48,949 nt of DNA from Streptosporangiaceae bacterium (GCA_019245115.1 JAFARZ010000444.1:1-48949), one strand, 5' to 3'. Shown: positions 23,513 to 32,181, counted from the first letter of the stretch. Translations and numbers: made by a program. Notes: generated by a model not told the origin, from the letters alone.

Positions 23513-25699
23513 ATGAGCGGTGACGCAGGCACCTGGCTGGGCGTGATCGCGCTGGCGGGCGCCGCGGCGGGCGCCGCGGCGGCGGTTCCGCGTGCGCTGT
23601 GGCGGCTGGACCGGCGGCGCCGGCACGAGGACAGCGCCGCGCAGGCGCGGGCCGCCGACCGGCAGGCAATGCTCAGCCGGGTCCGGGACAAATGGATCGA
23701 CGGGATCCTCCAGCCGTCGCTGGCCCATACCGAGCGGCTCGCGCTCGACCTCGTCGTTGCCGGAAAACGTACCATCCAGGCGCCCGTCCTCCAGATGTTC
23801 CTGCGCACCGGCGGCGGGCTGCTGATCCTGGGCGCGCCTGGCGGCGGCAAGACCACGCTGCTGCTCGAACTGGCCGACGGGCTGCTGGAGCGGGCGGAGA
23901 GCGACCCTGCCCAGCCGGTTCCGGTCGTCGCCAGCCTCGCGACGTGGACCGGGAGGCGCCAGCCGCTGGCCGCCTGGCTGGCCCGCGAACTGGCGCAGAG
24001 TTACCGGATCCCGCTGGCCGCCGCGCACGCGTGGGCCGAGCAGGAGGACCTGGTGCTCCTGCTCGACGGCCTGGACGAGGTACCCGGCCGGTACCGCGAG
24101 TCCTGCGCGGAAGCCATCAACCGGTTCCTGCACCGCCGTCCGTTCTGCCGGATGGCGGTCTGCTGCCGTACCGAGGCGGCGAGCGCGCTGGGCACCAGGC
24201 TGACGCTGCCGCAGACCGTGGAGCTGCGGCCGGCCGCCCGGGAGCAGGTCGATTCCTACCTGGCCCGGCTGGAGACCACGTGGACGCCGCTGGCCGGTAT
24301 CCGGGCCGCGATCGCGGCCGACGAACGGCTGCGCGTGCCGCTGATGCTGAAGGTGGCCGCGCTGGCCGACCGCGGCCGCACACTCCCGGGCCGCCGTGAA
24401 CTCGCCTCTCGCCCGCCGAGGCTGCCCGCACCGGAGCTGCCGAGGGAGATAGCGGAGATCTTCGCTCCGCAACCGCCCAGCCCCGGCCCCGGCCCCAGCT
24501 CCAGCTCCAGCACGGGCGACGGCCATCGGGCTGTCCTTGACCCGGCCGCGATCTGGGACGCCTACGTCACCCGGATGCTGAGCCAGCGCTCGCTCACGCC
24601 GGCCCGCGAATACGACCAGGCCGCCGCCCGCCGGTCGCTGGCCTGGCTGGCCGCCCGGCTCCGCGACAGCGGTGAAACCGAATTCAGCCTGGATCAGCTC
24701 GCCCCCGAAGCCAGGCCGCAGACCCAGCCGCACCACCGGCCCGGCGCACGCACCCGCATCCGCGAACTGCGCCGCGCGCTGCGGCAGACGGCCACCCGGA
24801 CCGACCGGCAGATCCAGACCATGGCGCTCGACCTGGCCCGATGGCTCGAATCACGCACCGCGACCCGGAAGGTGGCAATCGCGAACATGCTCCGCGACCG
24901 GGCCGCGAGGGCGAGACCGGGCGCCTGGCTGCGGCACCTGCCGGGCGCCATGACCAGGCCCGCGGAGGAATCCGGCTGGTCGCCGGAGCGGGTGCCTTCG
25001 GTCCGCCCTGCGCTCCTGGCGGTGCTGGTGCTCCCGGTCCTGGTCGCCGCTACCGCCGCGATCGGAGGCTGGGTCCTCGCGACCATCGCCGCCCTGGCCT
25101 GCGGCCTGCTGTGGGGCCTCAACCTGCCGGAACGTACCGGCATGGTGCCCCGCCCGCGGCGGCGCCGGACGGTGCCGGACGAACGCATCCGCCGCTGCGC
25201 CCGGCACGCGGCGGCAGCCGCCAGCGTGGCGGCGCTGGCATCCGGTCTCGGGCTGTACCTGGTCAGCCGCCTGTTCGGCGCGCTGTCCGCGCCCGCCGTC
25301 GTGCTCGCCGCCATCGCGGCGGGCACTGGCGCCAGCGTGAGCAACGGCGCCGGAGCGTGCGCACGGCACTACATCGCGCGGTACCAGCTGGCCAGAGCCG
25401 GAATCATCCCCTGGCGCTGCAAGACGTTCCTGGACTCGATGACCGAACGCGGGCTGCTCTACCGGTCGGGCAGCGGCTACCTGTTCATCCATCGCCTGCT
25501 GGCGGATCATCTCTGCGCACATATACCTATTAATCCGATTGAGAAGGTGGAAAAATCTACCCAGGGTCTCGCGAATCCCGAGGTCATACCGGTAGCGTTG
25601 TCCCATGAGCCGGCGTACCGAGCAGATCAGCCTTCATCTCAACGCGTATCTCACCGCGCACAGCAGCCCGCCGGACGCCATTCTGCGAGAACTGGCTAA
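23513..25699 (+). CDS. Membrane-associated NACHT-family NTPase
   Basis: A 728-residue protein. Residues 7-29 are a hydrophobic anchor. The NACHT domain has Walker A GAPGGGKTT from residue 107, Walker B LVLLLDGLDEV from residue 180, and CCRTEAAS after it. A Pro/Ser-rich hinge follows (about 325-340), then a helical part, and two or more membrane segments at about 498-537 and 566-611. There are no WD40, TPR or LRR repeats. NACHT STAND NTPases switch on ATP binding; actinobacterial membrane forms have unknown roles and some relatives defend against phage. GACTAT six bases before ATG 23513 suggests a leaderless mRNA. The 3' end overlaps the O-methyltransferase gene by 95 bp. Confidence 0.85.
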   Translation: MSGDAGTWLGVIALAGAAAGAAAAVPRALWRLDRRRRHEDSAAQARAADRQAMLSRVRDKWIDGILQPSLAHTERLALDLVVAGKRTIQAPVLQMFLRTGGGLLILGAPGGGKTTLLLELADGLLERAESDPAQPVPVVASLATWTGRRQPLAAWLARELAQSYRIPLAAAHAWAEQEDLVLLLDGLDEVPGRYRESCAEAINRFLHRRPFCRMAVCCRTEAASALGTRLTLPQTVELRPAAREQVDSYLARLETTWTPLAGIRAAIAADERLRVPLMLKVAALADRGRTLPGRRELASRPPRLPAPELPREIAEIFAPQPPSPGPGPSSSSSTGDGHRAVLDPAAIWDAYVTRMLSQRSLTPAREYDQAAARRSLAWLAARLRDSGETEFSLDQLAPEARPQTQPHHRPGARTRIRELRRALRQTATRTDRQIQTMALDLARWLESRTATRKVAIANMLRDRAARARPGAWLRHLPGAMTRPAEESGWSPERVPSVRPALLAVLVLPVLVAATAAIGGWVLATIAALACGLLWGLNLPERTGMVPRPRRRRTVPDERIRRCARHAAAAASVAALASGLGLYLVSRLFGALSAPAVVLAAIAAGTGASVSNGAGACARHYIARYQLARAGIIPWRCKTFLDSMTERGLLYRSGSGYLFIHRLLADHLCAHIPINPIEKVEKSTQGLANPEVIPVALSHEPAYRADQPSSQRVSHRAQQPAGRHSARTG

Positions 25700-27065
25700 C
25701 GAGACCGAGTACCTGTTCCCCACCGAGTCCGGCCTGGCGATCGCCCCCGAGCAGGGCACGTTCATGACCCTGCTGACGCAGTTTTCCGGTGCCGCGAACG
25801 GGATCGAGATCGGCACGTTCACCGGTTACTCGTCCATCTGCATCGCTCGCGGGCTGACCGCCGGCGGCCACCTGATCTGCTGCGACATCAGCGACGAGTG
25901 GACGTCGGTCGCGAAGAAGTACTGGGAGAAGGCGGGCCTGGCCGACCGGATAGAGCTGCGGCTCGGCCCGGCGATCGAGACCCTGCGCCATATCCCCCGC
26001 CTGCCGCAGTTCGACGTGGCCTTCATCGACGCCGACAAGGGCGGGTACCTGGACTACTGGCGTGAGATCGTGCCGCGGACCAGGCCCGGCGGGCTGATCA
26101 TGGTCGACAACACGTTCTCGCACGGCCGGGTCATCGACGCCGGCAACGACAGCCCCGTGGTGATCGCCGTCCGCGACTTCAACGACCACGCCGCCGCCGA
26201 CGACCGTGTAGACCTGGTCATGGTCCCGATCGGCGACGGCCTCACGGTCGCCCGGGTGAAGTTAGGACTCGCGGACTGCGCCGCCGAGGTACAGGGCGCC
26301 TATTTCCGGGTGCTCGAGCACTTCGCGGCCGGTGCCGGACAGCCGGACCTGGCCGTTCTCCATCACGACGCCGTGACTGGACAGCCGCAGCCCGGCCCGC
26401 GCGTTCTGCTCGACGAGCAGGATCGTGGTGCCGCCCGCGTTCATCTGCTTCACCGCGTCGAACACGGTCCGCAGGATCTTGGGCGCGAGCCCCATCGACG
26501 GCTCGTCGAGCAGCAGCAGAGCCGGTTCCAGCATGAGCGCGCGGGCGAACTCGACCAGGCGCTGCTGCCCGCCGGAGAGGCTGCCGGCCTTCATCCCCCG
26601 CCACTGGGCGATCTGCGGGAACAGGCCGAAGACCTCGTCGATCCGCTTCGTGACGGCTTTTCGGTCGGGGAGGATGTACCCGCCCAGCTCGATGTTCTCC
26701 CACACCGTCATGTCGCGGAACAGGCTGTGGTTCTGCGGTACCTGCACCACGCCGAGCCGCAGGATCTCCCGCGGCGACTTCCCGGCCAGCGGCTCACCGT
26801 GCAGGGTGATCGACCCCAGCCGCGGCTTGAGCAGCCCGCTGACGCAGCGCATCAGGGTGGATTTGCCCGCGCCGTTCGGGCCGACCACGCACGTGATACC
26901 CCCGGCGGGTACTTCGAGGCGAACCCCCCGCAGCACGTCGCCGCCGCCGTAGCCCGCGGTCAGTTCATCGATCTTCAGCACCGAACGTACTGCCGATCCT
27001 CCGCCGCTCACGCTGCTTCCCCCGGTCACAGTTCGTCGTCCTCGGCGAGATCGGTGCCGAGATAG
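25605..27065 (+). CDS. Class I O-methyltransferase; conserved part 25605-26258, frame then runs on antisense
   Basis: Residues 1-217 are a caffeoyl-CoA/catechol O-methyltransferase-like enzyme that binds SAM and a divalent metal: IEIGTFTGYSSICIARGL, ICCDISDEW, VAFIDADKGGYLDYW and IMVDNTFSHG. Family members end just after DGLTVAR. Here TGA at 26257-26259 is one base out of frame after a GGG, so the frame continues 269 codons antisense to livF and into livG. One base less would restore a stop 2 bp before the livF stop, a normal convergent pair. The extension is probably not meaningful protein. TAGCGT lies six bases before ATG 25605. Methyl acceptor unknown. Confidence 0.8.
   Translation: MSRRTEQISLHLNAYLTAHSSPPDAILRELANETEYLFPTESGLAIAPEQGTFMTLLTQFSGAANGIEIGTFTGYSSICIARGLTAGGHLICCDISDEWTSVAKKYWEKAGLADRIELRLGPAIETLRHIPRLPQFDVAFIDADKGGYLDYWREIVPRTRPGGLIMVDNTFSHGRVIDAGNDSPVVIAVRDFNDHAAADDRVDLVMVPIGDGLTVARVKLGLADCAAEVQGAYFRVLEHFAAGAGQPDLAVLHHDAVTGQPQPGPRVLLDEQDRGAARVHLLHRVEHGPQDLGREPHRRLVEQQQSRFQHERAGELDQALLPAGEAAGLHPPPLGDLREQAEDLVDPLRDGFSVGEDVPAQLDVLPHRHVAEQAVVLRYLHHAEPQDLPRRLPGQRLTVQGDRPQPRLEQPADAAHQGGFARAVRADHARDTPGGYFEANPPQHVAAAVARGQFIDLQHRTYCRSSAAHAASPGHSSSSSARSVPR
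26262..27029 (-). CDS. livF: ABC transporter ATP-binding protein LivF
   Basis: A 255-residue ATPase of the branched-chain amino acid/amide importer (HAAT). Walker A is GPNGAGKST, the ABC signature LSGGQQRLVEFARAL, Walker B ALLLLDEPS, with the LivF-specific SMGLAPKI following. It pairs with LivG to power uptake through LivHM. GTG 27029 overlaps the livG stop (GTGA); a GTG at 27014 is an alternative. It is the last gene of the operon. The complementary strand is open as the run-on of the O-methyltransferase frame. Confidence 0.94.
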   Translation of the reverse strand: MTGGSSVSGGGSAVRSVLKIDELTAGYGGGDVLRGVRLEVPAGGITCVVGPNGAGKSTLMRCVSGLLKPRLGSITLHGEPLAGKSPREILRLGVVQVPQNHSLFRDMTVWENIELGGYILPDRKAVTKRIDEVFGLFPQIAQWRGMKAGSLSGGQQRLVEFARALMLEPALLLLDEPSMGLAPKILRTVFDAVKQMNAGGTTILLVEQNARAGLRLSSHGVVMENGQVRLSGTGREVLEHPEIGALYLGGAVRES

Positions 27066-27742
27066 GCGTCCAGGACACGGGGGTCGGTGCGGATCATGTC
27101 CGGCGGCCCGTTCGCGACCACGGTTCCCGCGTCCAGGACCGCGATCACGTCGCACAGCCCCATGACGAACTCCATATTGTGCTCGACGATGAGGAACGTC
27201 CTGCCCTGGGCGTTGAGCTCCTTGATCCGGGCGGCGATCTGGCCGACCAGCGTGGGGTTGACACCGCCGGCCGGCTCGTCGAGCAAGATCACGGCGGGGT
27301 CGGCGACCAGCACGTAGGCCAGCTCGAGCAGCTTGCGCTGCCCGTAGGACAACGTGCCGGCCAGCTCCCCGGCGTGGTTCGCGATGCCGACGAACTCCAG
27401 CTGCTCCATGGCCTGGCGCCTGCCGCTGATTCTGCTCGGAACCAGCATGTTCTCCAGCACGGTGAGCGAGGGGAAGATCCTGGTCAGCTGGAAGGTCCGG
27501 CCGATGCCCGCGTTGAACACCTTGTCCGGGGCCGCGTTGGTGATCTTCGTGTCGCTGAGGTACACCTCCCCCGCGTCGGCCTTGGCGTAGCCGGTGATCA
27601 CGTTGAACAGCGTGGTCTTGCCGGAGCCGTTCGGGCCGATAAGGCCGGTGACCGAGCCTTCCTCGACGGTCAGCGTGCAGTCGTCGAGGGCCTGAACGCC
27701 GCCGTAGGCCTTGCCCACGCTGTCGGTCCGCAGTATTGTCAT
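27026..27742 (-). CDS. livG: ABC transporter ATP-binding protein LivG
   Basis: A 238-residue ATPase with Walker A GPNGSGKTT, signature LSYGQRKLLELAYVL, Walker B VILLDEPAGGVNP and switch histidine in FLIVEHNMEFVM, the typical LivG pattern. ATG 27742 overlaps the livM stop (ATGA). The frame is open upstream but only through repeat B, so the shorter start is right. The product joins LivF at the cytoplasmic face of the LivHM permease. Confidence 0.95.
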   Translation of the reverse strand: MTILRTDSVGKAYGGVQALDDCTLTVEEGSVTGLIGPNGSGKTTLFNVITGYAKADAGEVYLSDTKITNAAPDKVFNAGIGRTFQLTRIFPSLTVLENMLVPSRISGRRQAMEQLEFVGIANHAGELAGTLSYGQRKLLELAYVLVADPAVILLDEPAGGVNPTLVGQIAARIKELNAQGRTFLIVEHNMEFVMGLCDVIAVLDAGTVVANGPPDMIRTDPRVLDAYLGTDLAEDDEL

Positions 27743-28866
27743 CCGCTCTCTCGCCTCCGGGCCGCCTCGAGGCGCCGCCTTCCCTCCTCGCTCGTTCCTC
27801 GCTCGTCGGTCCAGGCGTCGCCGCGGCCCTTTGGCTCGATCGCGGGGCGGCCGCGGCTGCGGATCTTCTTGATCCACTCACCGCCGGTCGGCACGATCCC
27901 GCGCGGCATGAACAGCACGATCAGCAGGAAAAGCGCGCCGAGCAGGATCTCGCTCAGATAGCCATTGGTGAACTGCGTGTTGAGCCATAGCCGGCCCGGC
28001 TCGATCAGCAGCGCCCCGATCACCGGCCCGGCGATAGTCCCGACGCCGCCCAGGAACGCCATCAGCACGATCGTCAGGTCGAACAGAGGGTCAAACCCGG
28101 AGGACGGCAGGACCTGCGTAATGTACAGGAACCATACGCCGCCGATGAAACCCGTGATGAACGCCGACAGCATGAACGCGGACAGCTTCACCCGCATGGT
28201 ACGCACGCCGAGGCCGAGCGCACGGTCCTCGTCGTCCTTGATCGCCCGCAACTGGAGGCCGAACCTGGACCGCTTGATCAGCCAGGCAAGCGTGATCGTG
28301 ACCGCCGCGGCGCCGAGCGCCATGAAGTAGAACGGGTTGTTGAAGGTCGCCAGCGGCCAGCTCAGGAACGGGGCGGGCAGGCCGATGGTGCCGCCGGTGA
28401 ACGAGAAGTCATAGGCCATCAGCTGGAAGATGAAGAACACCGCGATCGTGATCACGATGAACGTGTGCCGCCGCACTCGCAGCGCTACCAGGCCGAATGG
28501 TATGGCGATCGCGGTGGCTACGACCGCCCCGAGCGGCAGCAGCACGAATATCCCGTCGCCTTTCATGTGCCAGTCGCGCGCCGCGATGCCTACCGTGTAG
28601 GCGCCGCTGCCGAAGAACACCGCCTGGCCGAGCGAGATGTAACCGGAGAAGCCAGAGAAGATATTCCATGCGGACGCGGCCGTGACGAAGATCATCGCGT
28701 ATACGCCGTAGTTCGTGTCCACCGGGCTAGAAAACACATACGGGAACGCGATGGCCACAGCCGCGACGACGACCAGCCCGGTGAGCTTGACGGTCATTGC
28801 CGGCCGTCTCGTCAGCGCTGCGCGCTTCTTGCTGTTATCAGCGCTCTTGGCGGTCACCGGGCTCAC
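27739..28866 (-). CDS. livM: ABC transporter permease LivM with repeat-derived ends
   Basis: A 375-residue permease with about ten membrane helices and the conserved SGYISLGQAVFFGSGAYT and LRAIKDDEDRALGLGV (EAA-like loop that contacts the ATPases). GTG 28866 overlaps the livH stop (GTGA). Two dispersed repeats have become part of the protein: the 21-bp core C encodes ADNSKKR near residues 9-15, before the first helix, and repeat B encodes most of the last 35-38 residues (DERGTSEEGRRRLEAARRR). Both lie outside the membrane core, so function is probably kept. It transports branched-chain amino acids, amides or related solutes with LivH. Confidence 0.93.
   Translation of the reverse strand: MSPVTAKSADNSKKRAALTRRPAMTVKLTGLVVVAAVAIAFPYVFSSPVDTNYGVYAMIFVTAASAWNIFSGFSGYISLGQAVFFGSGAYTVGIAARDWHMKGDGIFVLLPLGAVVATAIAIPFGLVALRVRRHTFIVITIAVFFIFQLMAYDFSFTGGTIGLPAPFLSWPLATFNNPFYFMALGAAAVTITLAWLIKRSRFGLQLRAIKDDEDRALGLGVRTMRVKLSAFMLSAFITGFIGGVWFLYITQVLPSSGFDPLFDLTIVLMAFLGGVGTIAGPVIGALLIEPGRLWLNTQFTNGYLSEILLGALFLLIVLFMPRGIVPTGGEWIKKIRSRGRPAIEPKGRGDAWTDERGTSEEGRRRLEAARRRESG
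27744..27846. repeat. Dispersed repeat B, copy 2, forms the 3' end of livM
   Basis: A 103-bp sequence matching 6350-6453. On the minus strand it is read in the livM frame and supplies the arginine- and glutamate-rich C-terminus, ending just before the livM stop/livG start overlap. It is not needed by the permease fold. Confidence 0.85.
28823..28843. repeat. Dispersed repeat C, copy 1 (21-bp core in livM)
   Basis: The core includes CTTCTTGCTGTTATCAGC and is identical at 32306-32326 and 42773-42793. GCTG-TTAT-CAGC is a small stem-loop. On the coding strand one frame would give TGA TAA; livM uses the stop-free frame, giving ADNSKKR. Confidence 0.88.
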
Positions 28867-29744
28867 TGGGCTCTCACTGGCTGGCGGCCGAAGAATCCGG
28901 TCGGGTGGACCACCAGGACGATGACCAGCGCACCGTAGAACACGATGATCGACCATTGCGGCGACCAGATCGTAACCAGCGACTCAACGGTGAGCATGAA
29001 GATCGACGCCACCAGCGCGCCGCCGATGCTGCCCATCCCGGCGAGGATGATGATCGCGAGCAGCCGCGAGATCAGGTCATAGCCGCTGTTGGGGTTGAAG
29101 CCGCCGTACGTGGCGCCGTACATCATGCCGCCGGTCGCGGTCACCGCGACCCCTACGCCGAACGTGATCGCGGCGACCTTGTTCACGTCGATCCCGATCA
29201 GCCGTGCGGCGGTCTCGTCCTGCATGGTGGCACGCACGCTGCGGCCGAACCGGGTGCGGTACAGCAGCGCGTACAGCGCCCCGACCAGAACCAGCGCCAG
29301 CGCGAAGCCGTACAGGTAGATATAGGGCAGGTAGAAGCCGAATATATGCACGCTGCTCGACACGTAAGAGGCGGTCAGCTCTTTGTCGTTAGGGCCGTAT
29401 ATCTCGTAGAGAATTCCCTCGATGATCAGCGCCACGGCGTAGGTGACCAGCAGGGTCATCGCGGTGCGTTCCCGGCCGCGGAGCCGCCGGATGAACGCAT
29501 AGTGGATGACGACGCCAACAATGAACATGGCCGGCACGGTGATCAGGAGCCCGAGGAACAGGTCCAGATGCAGCCGTGCCGACAACGAGTAGCTGAGGTA
29601 CGCGCCCAGGACGACCAGGACGCCCTGGGCGATGTTGATGATGTCGAGCACGCCGAAGATCAGCGTCAATCCGACGGCCATCAGGGCATAGACGCCTCCG
29701 ATGAGGATCCCGTCGGCAATCGCCCGGTAGATCTCGGCGGTCAT
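28863..29744 (-). CDS. livH: ABC transporter permease LivH
   Basis: A 293-residue permease with about eight membrane helices and typical LivH segments: ILIGGVYALMAVGLTLIFGV and GVLDIINIAQGVLVVLGAYL near the N-terminus, and FGRSVRATMQDETAARLIGID, the cytoplasmic loop that meets the ATPases. It starts 6 bp after the livK stop and its own stop overlaps the livM GTG. It forms the membrane channel together with LivM. Confidence 0.95.
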   Translation of the reverse strand: MTAEIYRAIADGILIGGVYALMAVGLTLIFGVLDIINIAQGVLVVLGAYLSYSLSARLHLDLFLGLLITVPAMFIVGVVIHYAFIRRLRGRERTAMTLLVTYAVALIIEGILYEIYGPNDKELTASYVSSSVHIFGFYLPYIYLYGFALALVLVGALYALLYRTRFGRSVRATMQDETAARLIGIDVNKVAAITFGVGVAVTATGGMMYGATYGGFNPNSGYDLISRLLAIIILAGMGSIGGALVASIFMLTVESLVTIWSPQWSIIVFYGALVIVLVVHPTGFFGRQPVRAQ

Positions 29745-29750
29745 CGGGCG

Positions 29751-31058
29751 TCAGCCCGCCCAGTCCGGCTTGGTCGCGATGATCTGCACCGAGCCAGTGG
29801 ATCCGATCGGGAGTACCTGGCTGAACGCGGTGCCGTTCTGCTGCCACTGGAAGGTGTAGGCCAGGGCCTGAGTGTTCCGGCCCAGCGAGTCGAACTGCAC
29901 CGGACCCTGGACGGTCTGGAACGTGTGACCCGCGTGCAGGTAGCTTATGATCTTGGCGTTGTCGGTGCCGCCGGTCGCGGTCACCGCGTCGGCCATCACC
30001 TGGCCCACGGAGTACGCCTCGGCCACGTCAGCACTCACGTCGGATGCCGCGCCGCCGTACTTGCTGACATAGGCCTGCACCATCGCCTGGCTGGCCGAGC
30101 TCTGGTAGCCGGGATACCAGCCGTTGGGCACCATGATGCCCTGCGCGTTACCCTTACCGACCGCGGAGGTGAACGCGGCGCCCTGGTCGGGGCCGCCTGC
30201 CGCGATGAACATCTTCGGGTTGTAGTGCTGCTGCTGGAATGCCTGCACGAAGGCCTGCACTGTCGGCACGTCGGTGGAGCCGAGCATCACAAGGTCCGGC
30301 TTGGCCGCGGCGACCTGGTCAGCCGCCGGTTTGTAGGAGGAATTCTCCTCGGGGAAGATCTTGGAGTAGACCGTCTTCACGCCGAGCGCCGCCAGTTGCG
30401 CCTCTACCGGCTGCACTGGACCGGACCCGAACGGGTCGTCCGCCATCGGGTAGGCCGCGCTCTTGGGCCGCTGGCTGGCCGGCAGCGAGCTGAGCCAGGT
30501 GATGAACGGCTTGAAGTAGTCCCTGACCGGGAGGCTGACATCGAAGACGTTCTTGTCTGTCTCGTTGGCCGGGTTGGTGAATACCGCCTCCGTACCGCCC
30601 GCGCCCTCTACCAGCGCGTAGCCGGCCCGTGCCGCCACCGAGTCGGACGGCGTCGTCAGCAGCGAGGAGAACGGCCCGAACAGCAGATCCACATGGTCGG
30701 AGTTGATCAGGGCCTGGTAGTTCGTCTGGACCTGGGTGGGATCGCTCTTGTCGTCCAGGAACTTCAGTTGCACCTGGCGGCCCAGAAGGCCGCCGTGCGC
30801 GTTGACGTCATCTGCCCAGAGCGTGTAGCCGTTCTGGAAGAACTTGCCGTCCGCGGAGAAGTCGCCGGTCAGCGACAGCGACGCGCCGATCAGGATCGGT
30901 GATTTGTTCGCGCTCGAGCTGGAACTGGAGCTGGTGGAGCCGCCGGCGGCAGAGCTGCTGCTGCTGCTGCACGCCGCGAGCGTCGCCACGGCGAGCGCCA
31001 CGGTGGCGCCGGTCATCAGGTATCGGTTTCTGCAGAACCAGGGGAGGTCAGGTCTCAC
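29751..31058 (-). CDS. livK: ABC transporter substrate-binding lipoprotein LivK-like
   Basis: A 435-residue type I periplasmic-binding lipoprotein. The signal peptide ends in the lipobox LAAC (Cys30), followed by a polyserine linker to about residue 50. The mature domain begins SPILIGASLSLTGDFSADG and shows the HAAT binding fold (GGLLGRQVQLKFLDDKSDP; PNGWYPGYQSSASQ). It captures the solute outside the membrane and delivers it to LivHM. The specificity cannot be read from sequence; amides, urea, branched-chain amino acids and short acids are all known for the family. GGAGG eight bases before GTG 31058 supports the start. It lies between a hydroxyisobutyrate-dehydrogenase-like gene and livH. 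Confidence 0.94.
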   Translation of the reverse strand: MRPDLPWFCRNRYLMTGATVALAVATLAACSSSSSSAAGGSTSSSSSSSANKSPILIGASLSLTGDFSADGKFFQNGYTLWADDVNAHGGLLGRQVQLKFLDDKSDPTQVQTNYQALINSDHVDLLFGPFSSLLTTPSDSVAARAGYALVEGAGGTEAVFTNPANETDKNVFDVSLPVRDYFKPFITWLSSLPASQRPKSAAYPMADDPFGSGPVQPVEAQLAALGVKTVYSKIFPEENSSYKPAADQVAAAKPDLVMLGSTDVPTVQAFVQAFQQQHYNPKMFIAAGGPDQGAAFTSAVGKGNAQGIMVPNGWYPGYQSSASQAMVQAYVSKYGGAASDVSADVAEAYSVGQVMADAVTATGGTDNAKIISYLHAGHTFQTVQGPVQFDSLGRNTQALAYTFQWQQNGTAFSQVLPIGSTGSVQIIATKPDWAG

Positions 31059-31090
31059 GCCCGGTCCCTCCTTCCTCCGCGTTCACGTGT

Positions 31091-32014
31091 TCAGGTATCG
31101 AGCCCGTCGGAGACTTCGGCGTGCTCGCTCACTAGTGTCAGGCCTGCCGATTCCGCCTGCTGCTCAAGCAGCGCGGCGAAGTCGGCATCGCCGTATCCAC
31201 GGCCAACCAGGCCCTGGATCAGCTGATGCACCGTGGCGGCCACGGGCATCGGCGCCTCGCGTTCCCGTGCCGCCGCCAGGCCAAGGTCGAAATCCTTGCG
31301 TAGCAACGTCGCGGTGAACGTCGGCTCAAAGTCGAGGTTCACGTACGCCGGTGTCTTGTATCCGGTGAACAGCGAACCCATCACGCTCTTGTTGATGCAG
31401 TCAAGCAGTGCGTGCCGGCTGATGCCGCTCTTCTCGGCCAGGACCGTGATCTCAGCGAGTGTCTGCGCGACTACGCCCAGGAGCAGATTATGGCAGAGCT
31501 TGACGGTCCGTGCGGCCTCGCCCTCGCCGACATACGTCACGCCCTTGCCCAGCATGTTCAGGAAGGGTACCGCGAGTTCGAACGCGTCCCGCGGCCCCGA
31601 CACGGCGGCGGTCATCTGTCCCGCGGCGACCACCTTCGGGTTGCCCATGACGGGCGCGGCGAGCAGCGCGGTGCCACGGCCGGCGATCTGCTCGCGCACC
31701 TGCGCCGAAGCCTCGGGGGACACGGTGGAGCAGTCGACGATGACCTTGGGCGCGGTGTCCGCCGACATCAGCCCCTCCGGCCCGAGCACGGCGGTGATCA
31801 GGTCATCGGACGTGCCGAGCGCCAGGAACACGATCTCCCGGCTGCTCAGGTCGGCGATCGAGTCCGCCGCCGTGGCACCGAGCTTGACCAGCGGCTCAGC
31901 CTTGGCCCGGGTCCGGTTGTAGACGGCGACATCGCACCCGGCCAGGAGCAGCCGCCGGACCAGCTCCGCTCCCATCCGGCCGGTCCCCAGCCATCCGAGC
32001 CGCGCACCGTTCAT
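31091..32014 (-). CDS. 3-Hydroxyisobutyrate dehydrogenase family oxidoreductase
   Basis: A 307-residue beta-hydroxyacid dehydrogenase. The Rossmann motif is GWLGTGRMGAELVRRL, the substrate loop DCSTVSPEASAQV, and the catalytic lysine is in TVKLCHNLLLGVVAQTLAE. These enzymes oxidise 3-hydroxyisobutyrate, 2-hydroxy-3-oxopropionate or similar short hydroxyacids with NAD(P). It is the first large gene of the liv operon, so its substrate may be derived from the imported solute, for example in valine-type catabolism. Its ATG overlaps the stop of a 56-codon small frame (ATGA), and GGGAGG lies a few bases before it. Confidence 0.9.
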   Translation of the reverse strand: MNGARLGWLGTGRMGAELVRRLLLAGCDVAVYNRTRAKAEPLVKLGATAADSIADLSSREIVFLALGTSDDLITAVLGPEGLMSADTAPKVIVDCSTVSPEASAQVREQIAGRGTALLAAPVMGNPKVVAAGQMTAAVSGPRDAFELAVPFLNMLGKGVTYVGEGEAARTVKLCHNLLLGVVAQTLAEITVLAEKSGISRHALLDCINKSVMGSLFTGYKTPAYVNLDFEPTFTATLLRKDFDLGLAAAREREAPMPVAATVHQLIQGLVGRGYGDADFAALLEQQAESAGLTLVSEHAEVSDGLDT

Positions 32015-32181
32015 CTCGCCTCCCGCCTTGCCCCCGCCAGATGCCTCATCCCGTCCAGGCGTGAGCGTCCCGCCCGGTGCGTGCGTCCCCGTGGGTACCT
32101 GCGTCCCGCCATTGCCTGCGCCGGGCCACTCTGCGCGCCACCGGCGCCCACCTGCGCTCCGCCGCCCTCGGTTGCCGTCAT
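32011..32181 (-). CDS. Possible 56-residue upstream small ORF
   Basis: ATG 32181 follows TAGGAGGAGA, a very strong ribosome-binding site, by about ten bases; the frame ends at a TGA that overlaps the ATG of the dehydrogenase gene. The product is low-complexity (MTATEGGGAQVGAGGAQ, then Arg-rich) and resembles nothing I know. It may be a leader frame whose translation couples to the operon, or the site may belong to a decayed gene. The promoter and operator lie just upstream. Confidence 0.4.
   Translation of the reverse strand: MTATEGGGAQVGAGGAQSGPAQAMAGRRYPRGRTHRAGRSRLDGMRHLAGARREAR

Noticed and set aside
23456..23513. Upstream GTG 23456 as start of the NACHT gene
   Set aside because: The added residues are polar and unlike a signal anchor, and a -10-like GACTAT lies between it and ATG 23513.
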